Assembly: GCA_037969035.1 (NCBI GenBank) | Contig: JBBKWU010000026.1 | Coordinates: forward strand, 62,001-126,000 | DNA: 64,000 nt | From: JBBKWU01 sp037969035 | GTDB lineage: Bacteria > Pseudomonadota > Alphaproteobacteria > Micavibrionales > Micavibrionaceae | Direction of reading: 5' to 3' | Shown here: in pieces, positions 50,250 through 60,158 of the stretch | Layout of the letters: every line of letters begins with the position of its first letter | Position numbering within the stretch: position 1 is the stretch's first letter | Position numbers and translations under genes: made by a program | The notes under the pieces: model-generated | The model's database searches: none | What the model was told of the DNA's origin: nothing | The model's input: the letters and a program-made list of their open reading frames with translations, nothing else

Positions 50250-52880
50250 TCATCCAACAGATTGCTTACTTTCTTTGTCTTTAGCATTGCTGCCCTTGCT
50301 CTTACCCGTTTTAAACTGCAGAGAATCACCCTTTACGCTAACCGCAACAGAGGAGCCATCTTCGACCTCACCATTCAAAATAGCTTCAGCCAAATAGTTT
50401 TGCAGGTAATTTTGGATAACGCGCTTCAATGGCCGCGCACCATACGCAGGATCATACCCCTGATCCGCCAGCCATTTTTTAGCATTCGCATCAACACTCA
50501 ACTCAATATGACGATCAGCGAGCAATTTATGCAGATATTCTAGCTGAATATCAACAATGCCCGTCATTTGCTCACGCCCTAAGCGGTTAAACAGCAGTAT
50601 TTCATCCAGACGGTTAAGAAACTCAGGACGGAATGCCTTACGCACAACATCCATAACTTCCTCGCGCACATCTTCTGTTTTCTGCCCGTCTTTAAGCTCG
50701 ATCAGATGCTCCGCCCCAAGATTCGACGTCATGATAAGCACAGCATTGCTAAAGTCCACTGTACGTCCCTGTCCGTCAGTTAAACGACCATCATCAAGGA
50801 CTTGCAGCAAGATATTAAACACATCAGGATGCGCTTTTTCGATCTCATCAAACAAAATAACCTGATACGGACGGCGACGAATAGCCTCAGTCAACGAGCC
50901 ACCTTCTTCATAACCAACATAGCCAGGCGGCGCACCGATCAAGCGCGCAACGGAATGCTTCTCCATATATTCGGACATATCCATGCGCACCATGGCTTGA
51001 TCGTCATCAAACATAAACTCAGCCAACGCCTTGGTTAGCTCCGTCTTACCAACCCCTGTCGGGCCCAAAAACAAGAACGAGCCAATCGGGCGGCGTTGAT
51101 CTTGCAGCCCCGCACGCGCACGGCGTATGGCATTAGCGACAGCCTTCACGGCAATATCCTGTCCCACAACGCGCTGCATGATCTTCTCTTCCATCGCCAG
51201 CAATTTACCGCGCTCACCTGCCAGCATTTTATCCATCGGGATACCTGTCCAGCGGCTCACAACGCCCGCAATATCATCAGGTGTAACCTCTTCGTTAATC
51301 AAATGGCTGTCCGATTTAACATCGGCTGCTTTTTCAAGCTGCTTCTCAAGCTCAGGGATTTTGGCGTATTTGATCTCACCAGCCGCCGCCCAATCACCTG
51401 CGCGCTCGGCCTGCTCCAACTCTATCCGCGCACGATCAAGTGCTTCTGTGGCGCGTTGTCCAATGTTGAGCTTTTCTTTCTCGGCCTGCCACTGTCCTGT
51501 CATATCCGCAGAGGTTGCTTCCAACTCGTTTAGCTCTTCTTCAAGTTTTTCCAGCCTATCCTGTGTGGCTTGATCTGTTTCTTTCTTCAAGGCTTCGCGC
51601 TCGATCTTAAGCTGCACAATGCGGCGATCAATTTCGTCTATTTTCTCAGGCTTCGAATCAACCTGCATCCGCAAGCGTGACGCGGCCTCATCAATCAAAT
51701 CAATCGCCTTATCGGGTAAAAAACGATCTGTAATATAACGATTCGAGAGCGTTGCCGCCGCCACAATTGCCGAATCCGTGATACGTACACCGTGATGCGC
51801 TTCGTACTTCTCTTTCAAGCCGCGTAAGATAGAAATTGTATCTTCAACATTCGGCTCATCAATGAACACAGGCTGAAAACGCCGTGCCAGCGCCGCATCC
51901 TTTTCAATATACTTACGATATTCATCCAGCGTCGTCGCACCAACCATATGAAGCTCACCACGCGCCAACGCAGGCTTAAGCATATTCGAGGCATCCATCG
52001 CGCCATCGGCTTTCCCCGCACCAACAAGCGTATGTAGCTCATCAAGGAACAAGACTATTTCGCCCGCTGCCGCACTGATTTCTTCAAGCACCGCTTTCAA
52101 ACGCTCTTCAAATTCACCACGGAATTTCGCGCCCGCAATCAACGAACCTAAATCCAACGACATTAATTTCTTATTCTTCAGGCTTTCTGGTACATCGCCA
52201 TTCACAATGCGCAGCGCCAATCCTTCGATAATAGCAGTTTTACCAACCCCTGGCTCACCAATCAGCACAGGGTTATTTTTCGTACGGCGTGAAAGCACCT
52301 GTATCGTACGGCGAATCTCTTCCTCGCGACCAATCACAGGATCAAGCTTACCTTCACGCGCCACTTCGGTTAGATCACGCGCATATTTATTCAACGCATC
52401 AAACCCGCCTTCGGCTGTCGCGGTGTCGGCTGTACGTCCCTTGCGCATTTCATTAATGGCTTTGTTCAACGCGTCAGGCTTAATGCCTGCGTTTTGCAGA
52501 ATTTCCTCAATGTCAGATGCTTTGGCAAGGCTCATCGCCTGTAAAATGCGTTCGACCGTCACAAACTTATCGCCAGATTTCTCTGATATTTCAATACCCT
52601 TATCGAGCGTCTTTGCCAAATCGGTTGAAATACGGAGCTGCCCTGCACCCGGCCCCTGCACCACAGGAAATTTCACAAGTGCGGCGCTAATGTCACCGTC
52701 TAAGATATCCGCGTTACCGCCAGCTGCTGCGATAATCTTGCGCGACAAACCATCTTCATCATCCAACATCACCCGCATTAAATGCTCAGGCTCCAAAGAC
52801 TGATGGCTAGAGCGCATCGCCAATGTTTGCGCCTTTTGCACAAACCCGCGTGATTTCTCGGTAAATCTTTCAAAATCCAT
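50250..52880 (-). CDS. clpB: ATP-dependent disaggregase ClpB
   Basis: The 876-residue Hsp100 chaperone resolubilises protein aggregates with DnaK. The N-domain (1-145), first AAA+ with Walker A GEPGVGKTA near residue 205, the long coiled-coil M-domain (about 405-520, KIEREALKKE through LNIGQRATEALDRARIELEQAER) and second AAA+ with GPTGVGKTE near 605 are all complete. The M-domain separates it from ClpA. The C-terminus has a Lys/Ser-rich tail. AGGA is upstream of the ATG. No obvious sigma-32 box is seen in the 160-bp upstream gap. Confidence 0.97.
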   Translation of the reverse strand: MDFERFTEKSRGFVQKAQTLAMRSSHQSLEPEHLMRVMLDDEDGLSRKIIAAAGGNADILDGDISAALVKFPVVQGPGAGQLRISTDLAKTLDKGIEISEKSGDKFVTVERILQAMSLAKASDIEEILQNAGIKPDALNKAINEMRKGRTADTATAEGGFDALNKYARDLTEVAREGKLDPVIGREEEIRRTIQVLSRRTKNNPVLIGEPGVGKTAIIEGLALRIVNGDVPESLKNKKLMSLDLGSLIAGAKFRGEFEERLKAVLEEISAAAGEIVLFLDELHTLVGAGKADGAMDASNMLKPALARGELHMVGATTLDEYRKYIEKDAALARRFQPVFIDEPNVEDTISILRGLKEKYEAHHGVRITDSAIVAAATLSNRYITDRFLPDKAIDLIDEAASRLRMQVDSKPEKIDEIDRRIVQLKIEREALKKETDQATQDRLEKLEEELNELEATSADMTGQWQAEKEKLNIGQRATEALDRARIELEQAERAGDWAAAGEIKYAKIPELEKQLEKAADVKSDSHLINEEVTPDDIAGVVSRWTGIPMDKMLAGERGKLLAMEEKIMQRVVGQDIAVKAVANAIRRARAGLQDQRRPIGSFLFLGPTGVGKTELTKALAEFMFDDDQAMVRMDMSEYMEKHSVARLIGAPPGYVGYEEGGSLTEAIRRRPYQVILFDEIEKAHPDVFNILLQVLDDGRLTDGQGRTVDFSNAVLIMTSNLGAEHLIELKDGQKTEDVREEVMDVVRKAFRPEFLNRLDEILLFNRLGREQMTGIVDIQLEYLHKLLADRHIELSVDANAKKWLADQGYDPAYGARPLKRVIQNYLQNYLAEAILNGEVEDGSSVAVSVKGDSLQFKTGKSKGSNAKDKESKQSVG

Positions 52881-52998
52881 ATATCTATGTCCTGTTTCGT
52901 CCTGTTTATCGGTTCGTACGTTTTATTTTAACGCATGAAGCACTAAGAATTGAGCACTAAATAGAAAAATATTCCGCAAAAAGGCAAAATCAAGGCAC

Positions 52999-53021
52999 AA
53001 AAAAAGCGGCACAAAGCCGCT
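52999..53021 (-). terminator. Terminator after the DUF4167 gene
   Basis: On the minus strand AGCGGC and GCCGCT (53016-53021 and 53005-53010) pair over a 5-base loop and run into about seven T. It lies between the DUF4167 stop and clpB and should separate the two transcripts. Confidence 0.85.
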
Positions 53022-53044
53022 CTTCTTTATAAAATCGTCTCAAA

Positions 53045-53500
53045 TCAGACGTTTTCGAGGTTTTTTTCACCCTGTTTCGCAGAAGATTTTTTCTCTCCTG
53101 TGATACTTTGTGGCAAACCAAGATCTTCACCAGCATCAGCTTTGTTGCCAATATTGTCATCATTTTGGTTTTGGCTCTGATTCTGATTCTGGTTTTGATT
53201 TTGGTTCTGCTTCGCTTGTTGCGCTTCACGAGCATTCTTAACCTCTTCCCAATCATTGATAAGACGTTGATAATGCTCGGCGTGCTGCAAATAGCTTTGC
53301 GCCAAAATATATTCACCTGAAGCCGTAGAATCTTTAGCAAGACCTAAGTACTTCTCACAAATTTGGTGTGCTGTACCTCTGATACGTACGTCTGGTCCAT
53401 TGCTATCAAAAACCTGCATTCTGTTTTGATTTCCGCCGCCGCCTCGATTACCGCCGCCGCTTCTATTTCTGGATCGTCTTTGTGGCGCTCCGTGTTTCAT
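53045..53500 (-). CDS. DUF4167 domain protein with Asn-Gln repeats
   Basis: The 151-residue protein has the DUF4167 core (VRIRGTAHQICEKYLGLAKDSTASGEYILAQSYLQHAEHYQRLIN, about 39-83) after a basic Arg/Gly/Asn-rich start that could bind RNA. A tract of alternating Asn and Gln (about 103-115) and an acidic, then lysine-rich tail follow. The ATG at 53500 has AGGA eight bases upstream; an ATG at 53521 has none. The domain is alphaproteobacterial and is typically encoded downstream of prmC, as here. Function is not established. Confidence 0.85.
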   Translation of the reverse strand: MKHGAPQRRSRNRSGGGNRGGGGNQNRMQVFDSNGPDVRIRGTAHQICEKYLGLAKDSTASGEYILAQSYLQHAEHYQRLINDWEEVKNAREAQQAKQNQNQNQNQNQSQNQNDDNIGNKADAGEDLGLPQSITGEKKSSAKQGEKNLENV

Positions 53501-53691
53501 ACTGATTTTCCTGCTTTTCAAAGGTTTTAATATACACGTACATCATACAAGATTCACGTACAGCTGACCAGAGTCTTCCTGTTTCGAAACAAATCTGTCC
53601 CCAGACTGTTTCAAAGAATCTTGGTCACAACGAACCGTGTATTGAATGATATTAACCTACAGTCCCGACTCGCAATCGATCAACGGGCAAT

Positions 53692-54561
53692 CTAATTTTT
53701 TTTGTATTTTTCCCCAGAAGAGATTTCCACAGCCCTAGGGATTCCTGCCAGATCGGGGTGTGCCGCATTCACGACAAGGCCAGTATCTATCGCGAGTCGC
53801 ATAATGTCATCAGCTTGATTATGACCACTTTCTAGCAGGAAAATCCCCCCCTCATTTAATATAGTTTTTAATGAGGATATTATTTTTTTATAACAATCCA
53901 GACCGTCTTTTCCTCCATCAAGGGCGAGAATCGGGTCGAATCTCTGTACTTCTATCGAAAGAGATTCGATATCGGCGCTCGGAATGTAGGGGGGATTCGA
54001 TAAAACCAGATCAAATGAATCAGTTATCGGTTCCGCCCAACTCCCCTGCACGAATCTGATTCTATCAGCGACACCGTTCATTTTTGCGTTTTCACGCGCT
54101 ACAGCCAACGCCTTATCCGATATATCAACCGCAACGGCCTGACAGTTCGGCCATTCCGTCAGCAACGCAATCGGCAAACAGCCCGTACCTGTGCCTAAAT
54201 CCAAAATTTTGGTGGGGGGATTGTCTTTAAAGTAATCAAGTGCTGCTCTAATCAATGTTTCCGAATCTGGGCGCGGATCAAGCACATCGGGCGTGACTTT
54301 GAAATCAAGGCTCCAAAACTCCTTAAACCCGACCATCTGGCTGATGGGTTCCCCGTTTAAACGCCTGTGGATAAGTTTGTGGATAGATTGTGCATCACTT
54401 GCGGATATCTCTGTATGACCGCCCGCAATGAAGTCTGTGTCGTCAATACCGAGGATATGTTTGATAATAATCCGCGCATCAAGGTTGGCGGTGTCTATTT
54501 GTGCATCCTTCAACTGTGTTTTCGCAGACATATATATGTCACGCAGTGTTAGGTCGCTCAA
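53692..54561 (-). CDS. prmC: Release factor glutamine methyltransferase PrmC
   Basis: The 289-residue enzyme methylates the glutamine of the GGQ motif in release factors 1 and 2. The glycine motif ILDLGTGTGCLPIALL, the IVQ-type acidic position VAVDISDKAL, and the catalytic NPPY (LVLSNPPYIPS, near residue 185) are present. The start overlaps the prfA stop by 4 bp, so enzyme and substrate are co-translated. The N-terminal helical domain is of normal length. A 191-bp gap without a gene follows before DUF4167. Confidence 0.96.
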   Translation of the reverse strand: MSDLTLRDIYMSAKTQLKDAQIDTANLDARIIIKHILGIDDTDFIAGGHTEISASDAQSIHKLIHRRLNGEPISQMVGFKEFWSLDFKVTPDVLDPRPDSETLIRAALDYFKDNPPTKILDLGTGTGCLPIALLTEWPNCQAVAVDISDKALAVARENAKMNGVADRIRFVQGSWAEPITDSFDLVLSNPPYIPSADIESLSIEVQRFDPILALDGGKDGLDCYKKIISSLKTILNEGGIFLLESGHNQADDIMRLAIDTGLVVNAAHPDLAGIPRAVEISSGEKYKKN

Positions 54562-55622
54562 AATTCCATATTCGAAAGCTTGCTTGCTTCGTCCTCTGTC
54601 ACCAGCGGATCAATAACTTCGTCCAAAAACTCACCGCTCAGAATCTCGTCGAGCTTATAGAGCGTGAGATTGATACGGTGATCAGAAATACGTCCTTGCG
54701 GGAAGTTATAAGTGCGAATCCGCTCCGAACGATCGCCCGTACCAACTTGTGACTTACGGTTAGCGGCGCGTTCGCTGTCAATAATTTGGCGTTCATGGTC
54801 GTAAAGACGGGAAAGCAAAATCTTCATCGCTTTGGCGCGGTTCTTATGCTGAGATTTTTCATCCTGCATCGAGACCATCAAACCTGTCGGGATGTGCGTG
54901 ATACGTACAGCACTATCTGTTGTGTTCACAGACTGCCCGCCGGGACCCGATGAGCGGAAAAAATCGACGCGGATATCGGCTTCATTTAATTCGACATCAA
55001 CCTCTTCTGCCTCAGGCAGCACCGCGACCGTTGCCGCAGATGTATGAACACGCCCACCAGATTCGGTTTTTGGAATACGTTGCACACGGTGTACGCCTGA
55101 CTCATATTTAAGGCGCGCGAACACATTGTTTCCTGTGATTTGGGCGATGATCTCCTTATAACCGCCAATATCACTCTCTGACGCTTCCATAACTTCCATT
55201 TTCCAGCCATTTTTGGCCGCATAGCCGCGATACATGGTGAAAAGATCTGCCGCAAAGAGCGCAGCTTCATCGCCGCCCGTTCCTGCGCGAATCTCCAGAA
55301 TAGCGTTCTTCTCGTCGGCATCATCTTTTGGGATAAGCGAGCGTTTGATTTGTTCTTCAAGCTGCGGAAGTCTTTCTTCAATCTCTTCAAGCTCCATCGC
55401 GGCCATATCCTTCATTTCAGGATCGCTCAGCAATGTTTGCAAGTCTTCTTGTTCTTTAAGCGCGTTATCATAGGACGTCACGGTTTCAACAACAGGCGAT
55501 AAATCTGAATATTCTTTTGAATATTTCGCGATCTGTTCACCAGATAGGCCGCCCGCGCCCAAAATATCAGAAAGCTCCTGATAGCGTTTTTTGATTGGTT
55601 CTAATTTTTTCTGTAATGACAT
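54558..55622 (-). CDS. prfA: Peptide chain release factor 1
   Basis: RF1, 354 residues, terminates translation at UAA and UAG. The tripeptide anticodon motif PxT is seen as PKT in RIPKTESGGRVHTSAATVAV, and the GGQ motif is in SSGPGGQSVNTTDSAVRI near residue 230. The length and overlap with prmC are typical. It follows the RodZ-like gene by 27 bp. Confidence 0.97.
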   Translation of the reverse strand: MSLQKKLEPIKKRYQELSDILGAGGLSGEQIAKYSKEYSDLSPVVETVTSYDNALKEQEDLQTLLSDPEMKDMAAMELEEIEERLPQLEEQIKRSLIPKDDADEKNAILEIRAGTGGDEAALFAADLFTMYRGYAAKNGWKMEVMEASESDIGGYKEIIAQITGNNVFARLKYESGVHRVQRIPKTESGGRVHTSAATVAVLPEAEEVDVELNEADIRVDFFRSSGPGGQSVNTTDSAVRITHIPTGLMVSMQDEKSQHKNRAKAMKILLSRLYDHERQIIDSERAANRKSQVGTGDRSERIRTYNFPQGRISDHRINLTLYKLDEILSGEFLDEVIDPLVTEDEASKLSNMEF

Positions 55623-55649
55623 GATGTTTCTTCTAAAAGAATTGTAAAA

Positions 55650-56573
55650 TTATTCAGGCGTCGCGGCGTTCTCAGCATTCAGTGCGGCAAAGCTGACTTT
55701 ATCCAATAGTGCTTCGGGGTCAAGGTCAATATGACGAAGCACATCCCCTTTCACACCGAGTTTTGGTAAAACTTCACCGTTCACCGTAAAGACAAGACCG
55801 CCTGCGTTGCCTGTTGAAAGCTCCCAACCTGTTGCATCCGTTGGGATAGGGTAACTATCACCGATTTGGAATACCCGCGAAACAACAGTTTTTCCGTCGC
55901 CATCACGAATTTCAACCCACGCCGTGTCATCAACCGTCACCACCAACGTCTCGACCGCAACAACTTCGGACTCTTGCACCACAGCCGTTTTTTCTAATCC
56001 TGCAGCAGGAGAAATTGCCGCCATCATTGCCGCTTGTAGCGGTTGAGGCTCTGAGAAACTCATCATAATTTGTTGCTCATCATAACTGTTGGTTGCCGTG
56101 ACAGGTGGAATATCTTCTGCTGTTTTTCCGCCGCTGCCGCCGCTCGTCATAAAAAAGGCACAGCCTACAATAACAACAAGTGCGGCAAACGAACCGCCCA
56201 GAATATATAAATTAGGCACTTTGCTTTCCGATGCGGCCACAGAATAATTCATCGTCGCGCGTTTTGGGCCGCCATCCATCACCTGTGTTTTAAATAAGTG
56301 CACCATGCGCCCACCATCAAGGCCGAGGAATTCTGAATACGTCCGAACAAAGCCAATCGCGTAAACGCGTCCTGGCAAACGCGTCATATCCATCATCTCA
56401 AGCGCATCAAGCTGGCTGGCGCGGATGCGCAACGCTTGCTCCACATCGGGCAAGCTCAAGCTGTAATGAACCCGTGCGCGGCGCAGGATCTCGCCGACGG
56501 GGATATCAACAGGTTGCTCCCACTTCTCAGCGGAGCTCTGTTCTTGTGCATTCATTTCATTCATAATTGGCAT
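55650..56573 (-). CDS. RodZ-like helix-turn-helix membrane protein
   Basis: With the ATG at 56573 the protein has 307 residues. An N-terminal HTH_25-type domain (VGEILRRARVHYSLSLPDVEQALRIRASQLDALE and GRVYAIGFVRTYSEFLGL, about 25-85) is followed by one membrane helix (LYILGGSFAALVVIVGCAFFM, near 130), a linker, and a C-terminal DUF4115-like beta domain (VETLVVTVDDTAWVEIRDGDGKTVVSR and further). This is the RodZ layout, a cell-shape protein that binds MreB. Here it lies one base after lysC and before prfA, not with mre genes. Confidence 0.82.
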   Translation of the reverse strand: MPIMNEMNAQEQSSAEKWEQPVDIPVGEILRRARVHYSLSLPDVEQALRIRASQLDALEMMDMTRLPGRVYAIGFVRTYSEFLGLDGGRMVHLFKTQVMDGGPKRATMNYSVAASESKVPNLYILGGSFAALVVIVGCAFFMTSGGSGGKTAEDIPPVTATNSYDEQQIMMSFSEPQPLQAAMMAAISPAAGLEKTAVVQESEVVAVETLVVTVDDTAWVEIRDGDGKTVVSRVFQIGDSYPIPTDATGWELSTGNAGGLVFTVNGEVLPKLGVKGDVLRHIDLDPEALLDKVSFAALNAENAATPE

Positions 56574-56574
56574 A

Positions 56575-57819
56575 TTAGTTGATAATTCTTTTTTCTTCCA
56601 GCTTATAAGCATCATGAAGTGCACGAATCGCAAGTTCTGTGTATTCAGACCCGATTAAAACACTCACCTTAATTTCCGAAGTTGAAATTAGCTGTATGTT
56701 GATCCCTTTGTCAGCAAGGGTTTGGAACATTGTTTGCGCGACACCCGCGTGACTCCGCATCCCGATTCCGACCACAGATAATTTTACAACATTTGCATCT
56801 GTTCGTATTTCAACGCCCTCAAGAACATCATTTGCATTCAAAACCTCCATCACACGATGAAGATCTGATTGCGGCACAGTAAAGGTCATGTCCGTCGATT
56901 TACCGTTTTGCGAAATATTCTGCACGATCACATCCACGTTAATCGCATGTTCCGCCAGCGGGCCAAAAATTCTTGCCGCAACACCGGGCACATCAGGCAC
57001 GCCAATCAATGTGACTTTCGCATCGCCTTTATCACATGTAATACCACTTACGAGCTCTTGTTCCATTATATCTTCCTCTCTTGTCACTAATGTACCGGGC
57101 ATATCACTGCCGATCGGGTCTTCAAGGCTCGATAAAACCTGTACGGGCACTTGTTGTTTCATCGCCATCTCGACCGAGCGCGTTTGCAAGACTTTTGCGC
57201 CCAGTGATGCCATCTCCAGCATTTCTTCGTATGAGATCATATCCAGCTTACGCGCTTTTTTTACAATGCGGGGGTCTGTTGTGTAAACACCGTTCACATC
57301 CGTATAGATATCACAGCGCACAGCCCCCAACGCCGAAGCCAGCGCAACAGCGGTCGTATCCGACCCGCCACGCCCAAGCGTTGTAATACGTCCGCGTGAT
57401 GTCACACCTTGGAAACCTGCGAGGATAGACACCTCGTTGGCATCCAAACGTTTGCTCATTTCCTCGCAATTAATTTCTAAAATCCGCGCCTTGCCGTGAA
57501 CATCCGTACATATAATAGGCACTTGCCACCCCTGCCATGACCGCGCTTGAATGCCGCGTTTTTGTAATGCCAGCGCCATAAGTCCTGCTGTTACATTCTC
57601 ACCACTGGCGACAACTGCATCATATTCCCGCGCATCGTGCAGCGGGCTAATATCGCGGCAATAATCAACCAAACGATTGGTATCGCCTGCCATTGCCGAA
57701 ACCACGACAGCAACCTGATTGCCGCGCTCGACTTCGCGCGCAACCTTGCTGGCTGCGTTCTCGATATGGCTGATATCGGCCAAGGACGTCCCGCCGAATT
57801 TTAAAACCAGTCTTGCCAT
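56575..57819 (-). CDS. lysC: Aspartate kinase LysC
   Basis: The 414-residue enzyme phosphorylates aspartate, the first step to lysine, threonine and methionine. The start LVLKFGGTSLAD and the GRGGSDTTAVALASAL segment (about 150-165) are the kinase signatures, and two ACT domains for allosteric control fill the last 150 residues. The length matches the monofunctional lysine-sensitive class. It begins a minus-strand unit lysC-rodZ-prfA-prmC. Confidence 0.96.
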   Translation of the reverse strand: MARLVLKFGGTSLADISHIENAASKVAREVERGNQVAVVVSAMAGDTNRLVDYCRDISPLHDAREYDAVVASGENVTAGLMALALQKRGIQARSWQGWQVPIICTDVHGKARILEINCEEMSKRLDANEVSILAGFQGVTSRGRITTLGRGGSDTTAVALASALGAVRCDIYTDVNGVYTTDPRIVKKARKLDMISYEEMLEMASLGAKVLQTRSVEMAMKQQVPVQVLSSLEDPIGSDMPGTLVTREEDIMEQELVSGITCDKGDAKVTLIGVPDVPGVAARIFGPLAEHAINVDVIVQNISQNGKSTDMTFTVPQSDLHRVMEVLNANDVLEGVEIRTDANVVKLSVVGIGMRSHAGVAQTMFQTLADKGINIQLISTSEIKVSVLIGSEYTELAIRALHDAYKLEEKRIIN

Positions 57820-57872
57820 AAATTTCCCTTGTCACACATATATAGAATATCCATACTAACGCTGACCCGAAA

Positions 57873-58673
57873 ATGCAAAGAAAGATTTATAAAATGCCTG
57901 TAAATGGCACCGTAAATAACACTGTAAACAAAGAAGAAATCCACCACTTTGCCAAAGACTCTGCGCATTGGTGGGATGAGCACGGCCCGTTCAAACCGCT
58001 ACACCGCTTGAACCCTGTGCGTTTATCTTATATCCGTGCGGAAATTTGTGCTCATTTCGGGTTAGATGACGAAGATATGAAACCGTTCGCAGGCCTCGAC
58101 ATTCTTGATGTTGGTTGTGGCGGTGGTATTGTTTGTGAACCAATGGCACGCATGGGCGGCAACATCACAGGAATCGACGCCGACGACGCCGCGATTAAGG
58201 TCGCTGTTGAACACGCCGCACAAACGGGGTTAGACATCACCTACAACGCCTCCTCCACGGATGAACAAACCAAGCTCATCAAACAATATGACGTGGTTCT
58301 GGCCTTAGAAATCCTCGAGCATGTCGATAATGTCACCGCGTTCATCTCGCAATGCGTTGATTTGTGTAAAACAGGCGGCATCATCATTTTTTCTACACTA
58401 AACAGAACAACAAAATCTTATGCGCTTGGTATTGTTGCCGCTGAACATATTTTACATTGGGTGCCCAAAGGCACGCACCAATGGGAAAAATTTCTGCGCC
58501 CTTATGAGCTTGCCACCCATATTCAAAACACGAAAGCCCGCCCGCAACACATGAAAGGGCTTATCTTTAACCCTCTCAAAAATGAATTTGCTTTGTCTGA
58601 CAAAGATTTTGACGTGAACTACTTTATGACCGCCACGAAAATGGCTTCAAAAACAGAAAAGGCACAAAAATAA
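57873..58673 (+). CDS. ubiG: Ubiquinone biosynthesis O-methyltransferase UbiG
   Basis: The 266-residue protein carries out the two O-methylations in ubiquinone synthesis. The conserved AHWWDEHGPFKPLHRLNPVRLSYI segment, the SAM motif DILDVGCGGGIVCEPMARMG, and VTGIDA-like acid end fit UbiG. The start may be 57873 or the ATG at 57894; neither has a clear ribosome site. It is divergent from lysC with 53 bp between, and the HIG1 gene starts at its stop codon. Confidence 0.94.
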   Translation: MQRKIYKMPVNGTVNNTVNKEEIHHFAKDSAHWWDEHGPFKPLHRLNPVRLSYIRAEICAHFGLDDEDMKPFAGLDILDVGCGGGIVCEPMARMGGNITGIDADDAAIKVAVEHAAQTGLDITYNASSTDEQTKLIKQYDVVLALEILEHVDNVTAFISQCVDLCKTGGIIIFSTLNRTTKSYALGIVAAEHILHWVPKGTHQWEKFLRPYELATHIQNTKARPQHMKGLIFNPLKNEFALSDKDFDVNYFMTATKMASKTEKAQK

Positions 58674-58864
58674 TGTCAATGAGTCTTGTTTTAATTGTGA
58701 TTGCAATGGTGTTAACACTCGCCGTTCTTATCGTTGGGCTGTTTGCTATGGCCAAAGGCGGTGAGTTCAACAAAAAATACGGCAATAAACTCATGCAAGC
58801 GCGTGTGATTTGCCAAGGTGTGGCAATCCTGCTCTTCGTACTGGCTTTTGCCGCGGCTGGTTGA
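58673..58864 (+). CDS. HIG1 domain small membrane protein
   Basis: The 63-residue protein has two membrane helices joined by a loop with the HIG1 pattern GLFAMAKGGEFNKKYGNKLMQARVICQGVAILLFV. HIG1 proteins associate with cytochrome c oxidase in mitochondria and some alphaproteobacteria. The ATG shares its A with the ubiG stop (TAATG), so it is coupled to a ubiquinone gene, which suits a respiratory role. Its end is 13 bp from the convergent pentapeptide gene. Confidence 0.82.
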   Translation: MSMSLVLIVIAMVLTLAVLIVGLFAMAKGGEFNKKYGNKLMQARVICQGVAILLFVLAFAAAG

Positions 58865-58877
58865 TTTTGGTTGATTA

Positions 58878-60158
58878 TTATTCGTCGTCTGCGCTATCGG
58901 TTTCTTTTGCCTCTGGCGGCTCGACATCAGGCGTAACATCAAAAATAGCATCATCAATACGTGCGTTTGTGAATGTCGCATTCTCAATATTCGCGCCTGT
59001 AAAGTCCGCTTCGCGCAAATCAGCACCCGTGAAATCGGCATACCCAAGATTAGCATCTTTTAGTATCGCCTGACGCAGCTTAATCCCGACGCAACTCGCA
59101 TAGCGCATATTTGCGCCTTCCATATTACACGGGCTGGCCTTCTTGCCGTCTGCTGTTTCAAAGTAAAGCGGGCTGAAATCCGCGTTTTTCAAGTCACAGT
59201 GGCTAAATCGGGATTTTTTCAAGCTGCTGGCACGGAAATCGGCACCGCGCAGGAAACAACTGCGAAAATCTGCTTCATCAAGCTGTGCGCTCTGAAGCTG
59301 AATTTCGGTTAAATCCATACCGCACAAACGCGCGCCGACAGCTTTCACCGCCGTTAGCTTTTCACCCGCAAGTGACAGTAGAATGCGCAAATCATAATTG
59401 CTCAAATCAAGCTGACGTCCGTCACGACCAACAGTCGCAACCCAACTTCTATGCTCTTTAATAAGCTTAGAAAGTGGCTCGCCCAAATCTTCGATTGATT
59501 TACCGACGTTTTCATCCGTGATGGAATCCGATAAATCAACGCCGCTGCTCTTGATATCCTTTAGAGCAACCCCTGTTAGAATTGTTGAGCGCATATTCGC
59601 ACCCACGAGCTGCGCACCGCCTAAATCAGCTTCGGTTAAATCTGCGCCCTCAAACATCGCGCCACGTAAATCCGCGCCCGACAAATCGACTTTGGCCATA
59701 ATAGCATCCGAGAAATCCGCCGTACTCGCCAGCGTTCCCGATAGTTTTGCGCCCGCAAGGTTTGCGCCACGGAAATTCACGTTACTGCCTTGTGTGCTGC
59801 CAAATTGACCATCCGTTGAAAACCCACCAGCACGAAGGTCAGCAGAATCAAGGTTCGCGTCCTTCAAATCCGCACTTTCAATCTTAGCACCACGTAAATC
59901 CGCGCGCACAAACGTGGCACGGTTCAGGTTCGAATTTGTGAGATTACACGCATACAAACAAGCCTCGCGAAAGTTTGCACCTGACAAATCCATATTGGAC
60001 ATCGTGCAGCCGCTAAAATCTGCTTGCCTTAAATCTTTGTTTTTTAATGAGAGCCCTGACAAATCAAGTTTGCGCAGCACCGCACGGCGACCGCCCAAGC
60101 GGCCTTCCATAAACTTTTTATGCAACACAGCCGCTTCGTCGAGCTGCTTTTGCGTCAT
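58878..60158 (-). CDS. Pentapeptide repeat protein
   Basis: The 426-residue protein is made of A(D/N)LxX pentapeptide repeats in two blocks (about 45-210 and 265-400), joined by a non-repeat segment (VGKSIEDLGEPLSKLIKEHRSWVATVGRDGRQLDLSNYDLRILLS). Such repeats form a right-handed quadrilateral helix. A ubiquinol-related or gyrase-binding role cannot be deduced. The C-terminus is acidic. There is no signal peptide, so it is cytosolic. The long upstream gap (60159-60364) separates it from the divergent lipoprotein gene. Confidence 0.93.
   Translation of the reverse strand: MTQKQLDEAAVLHKKFMEGRLGGRRAVLRKLDLSGLSLKNKDLRQADFSGCTMSNMDLSGANFREACLYACNLTNSNLNRATFVRADLRGAKIESADLKDANLDSADLRAGGFSTDGQFGSTQGSNVNFRGANLAGAKLSGTLASTADFSDAIMAKVDLSGADLRGAMFEGADLTEADLGGAQLVGANMRSTILTGVALKDIKSSGVDLSDSITDENVGKSIEDLGEPLSKLIKEHRSWVATVGRDGRQLDLSNYDLRILLSLAGEKLTAVKAVGARLCGMDLTEIQLQSAQLDEADFRSCFLRGADFRASSLKKSRFSHCDLKNADFSPLYFETADGKKASPCNMEGANMRYASCVGIKLRQAILKDANLGYADFTGADLREADFTGANIENATFTNARIDDAIFDVTPDVEPPEAKETDSADDE

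Noticed and set aside
51096..51573. Two frames of about 145 codons opposite clpB
   Set aside because: They lie opposite the M-domain of a well conserved gene and show no independent motif.
53522..53691. Hidden RNA gene or IS end in the prmC-DUF4167 gap
   Set aside because: There are short repeats (CACGTACA twice, a loose TGACCA/TGGTCA pair) but no convincing fold, transposase or target duplication.
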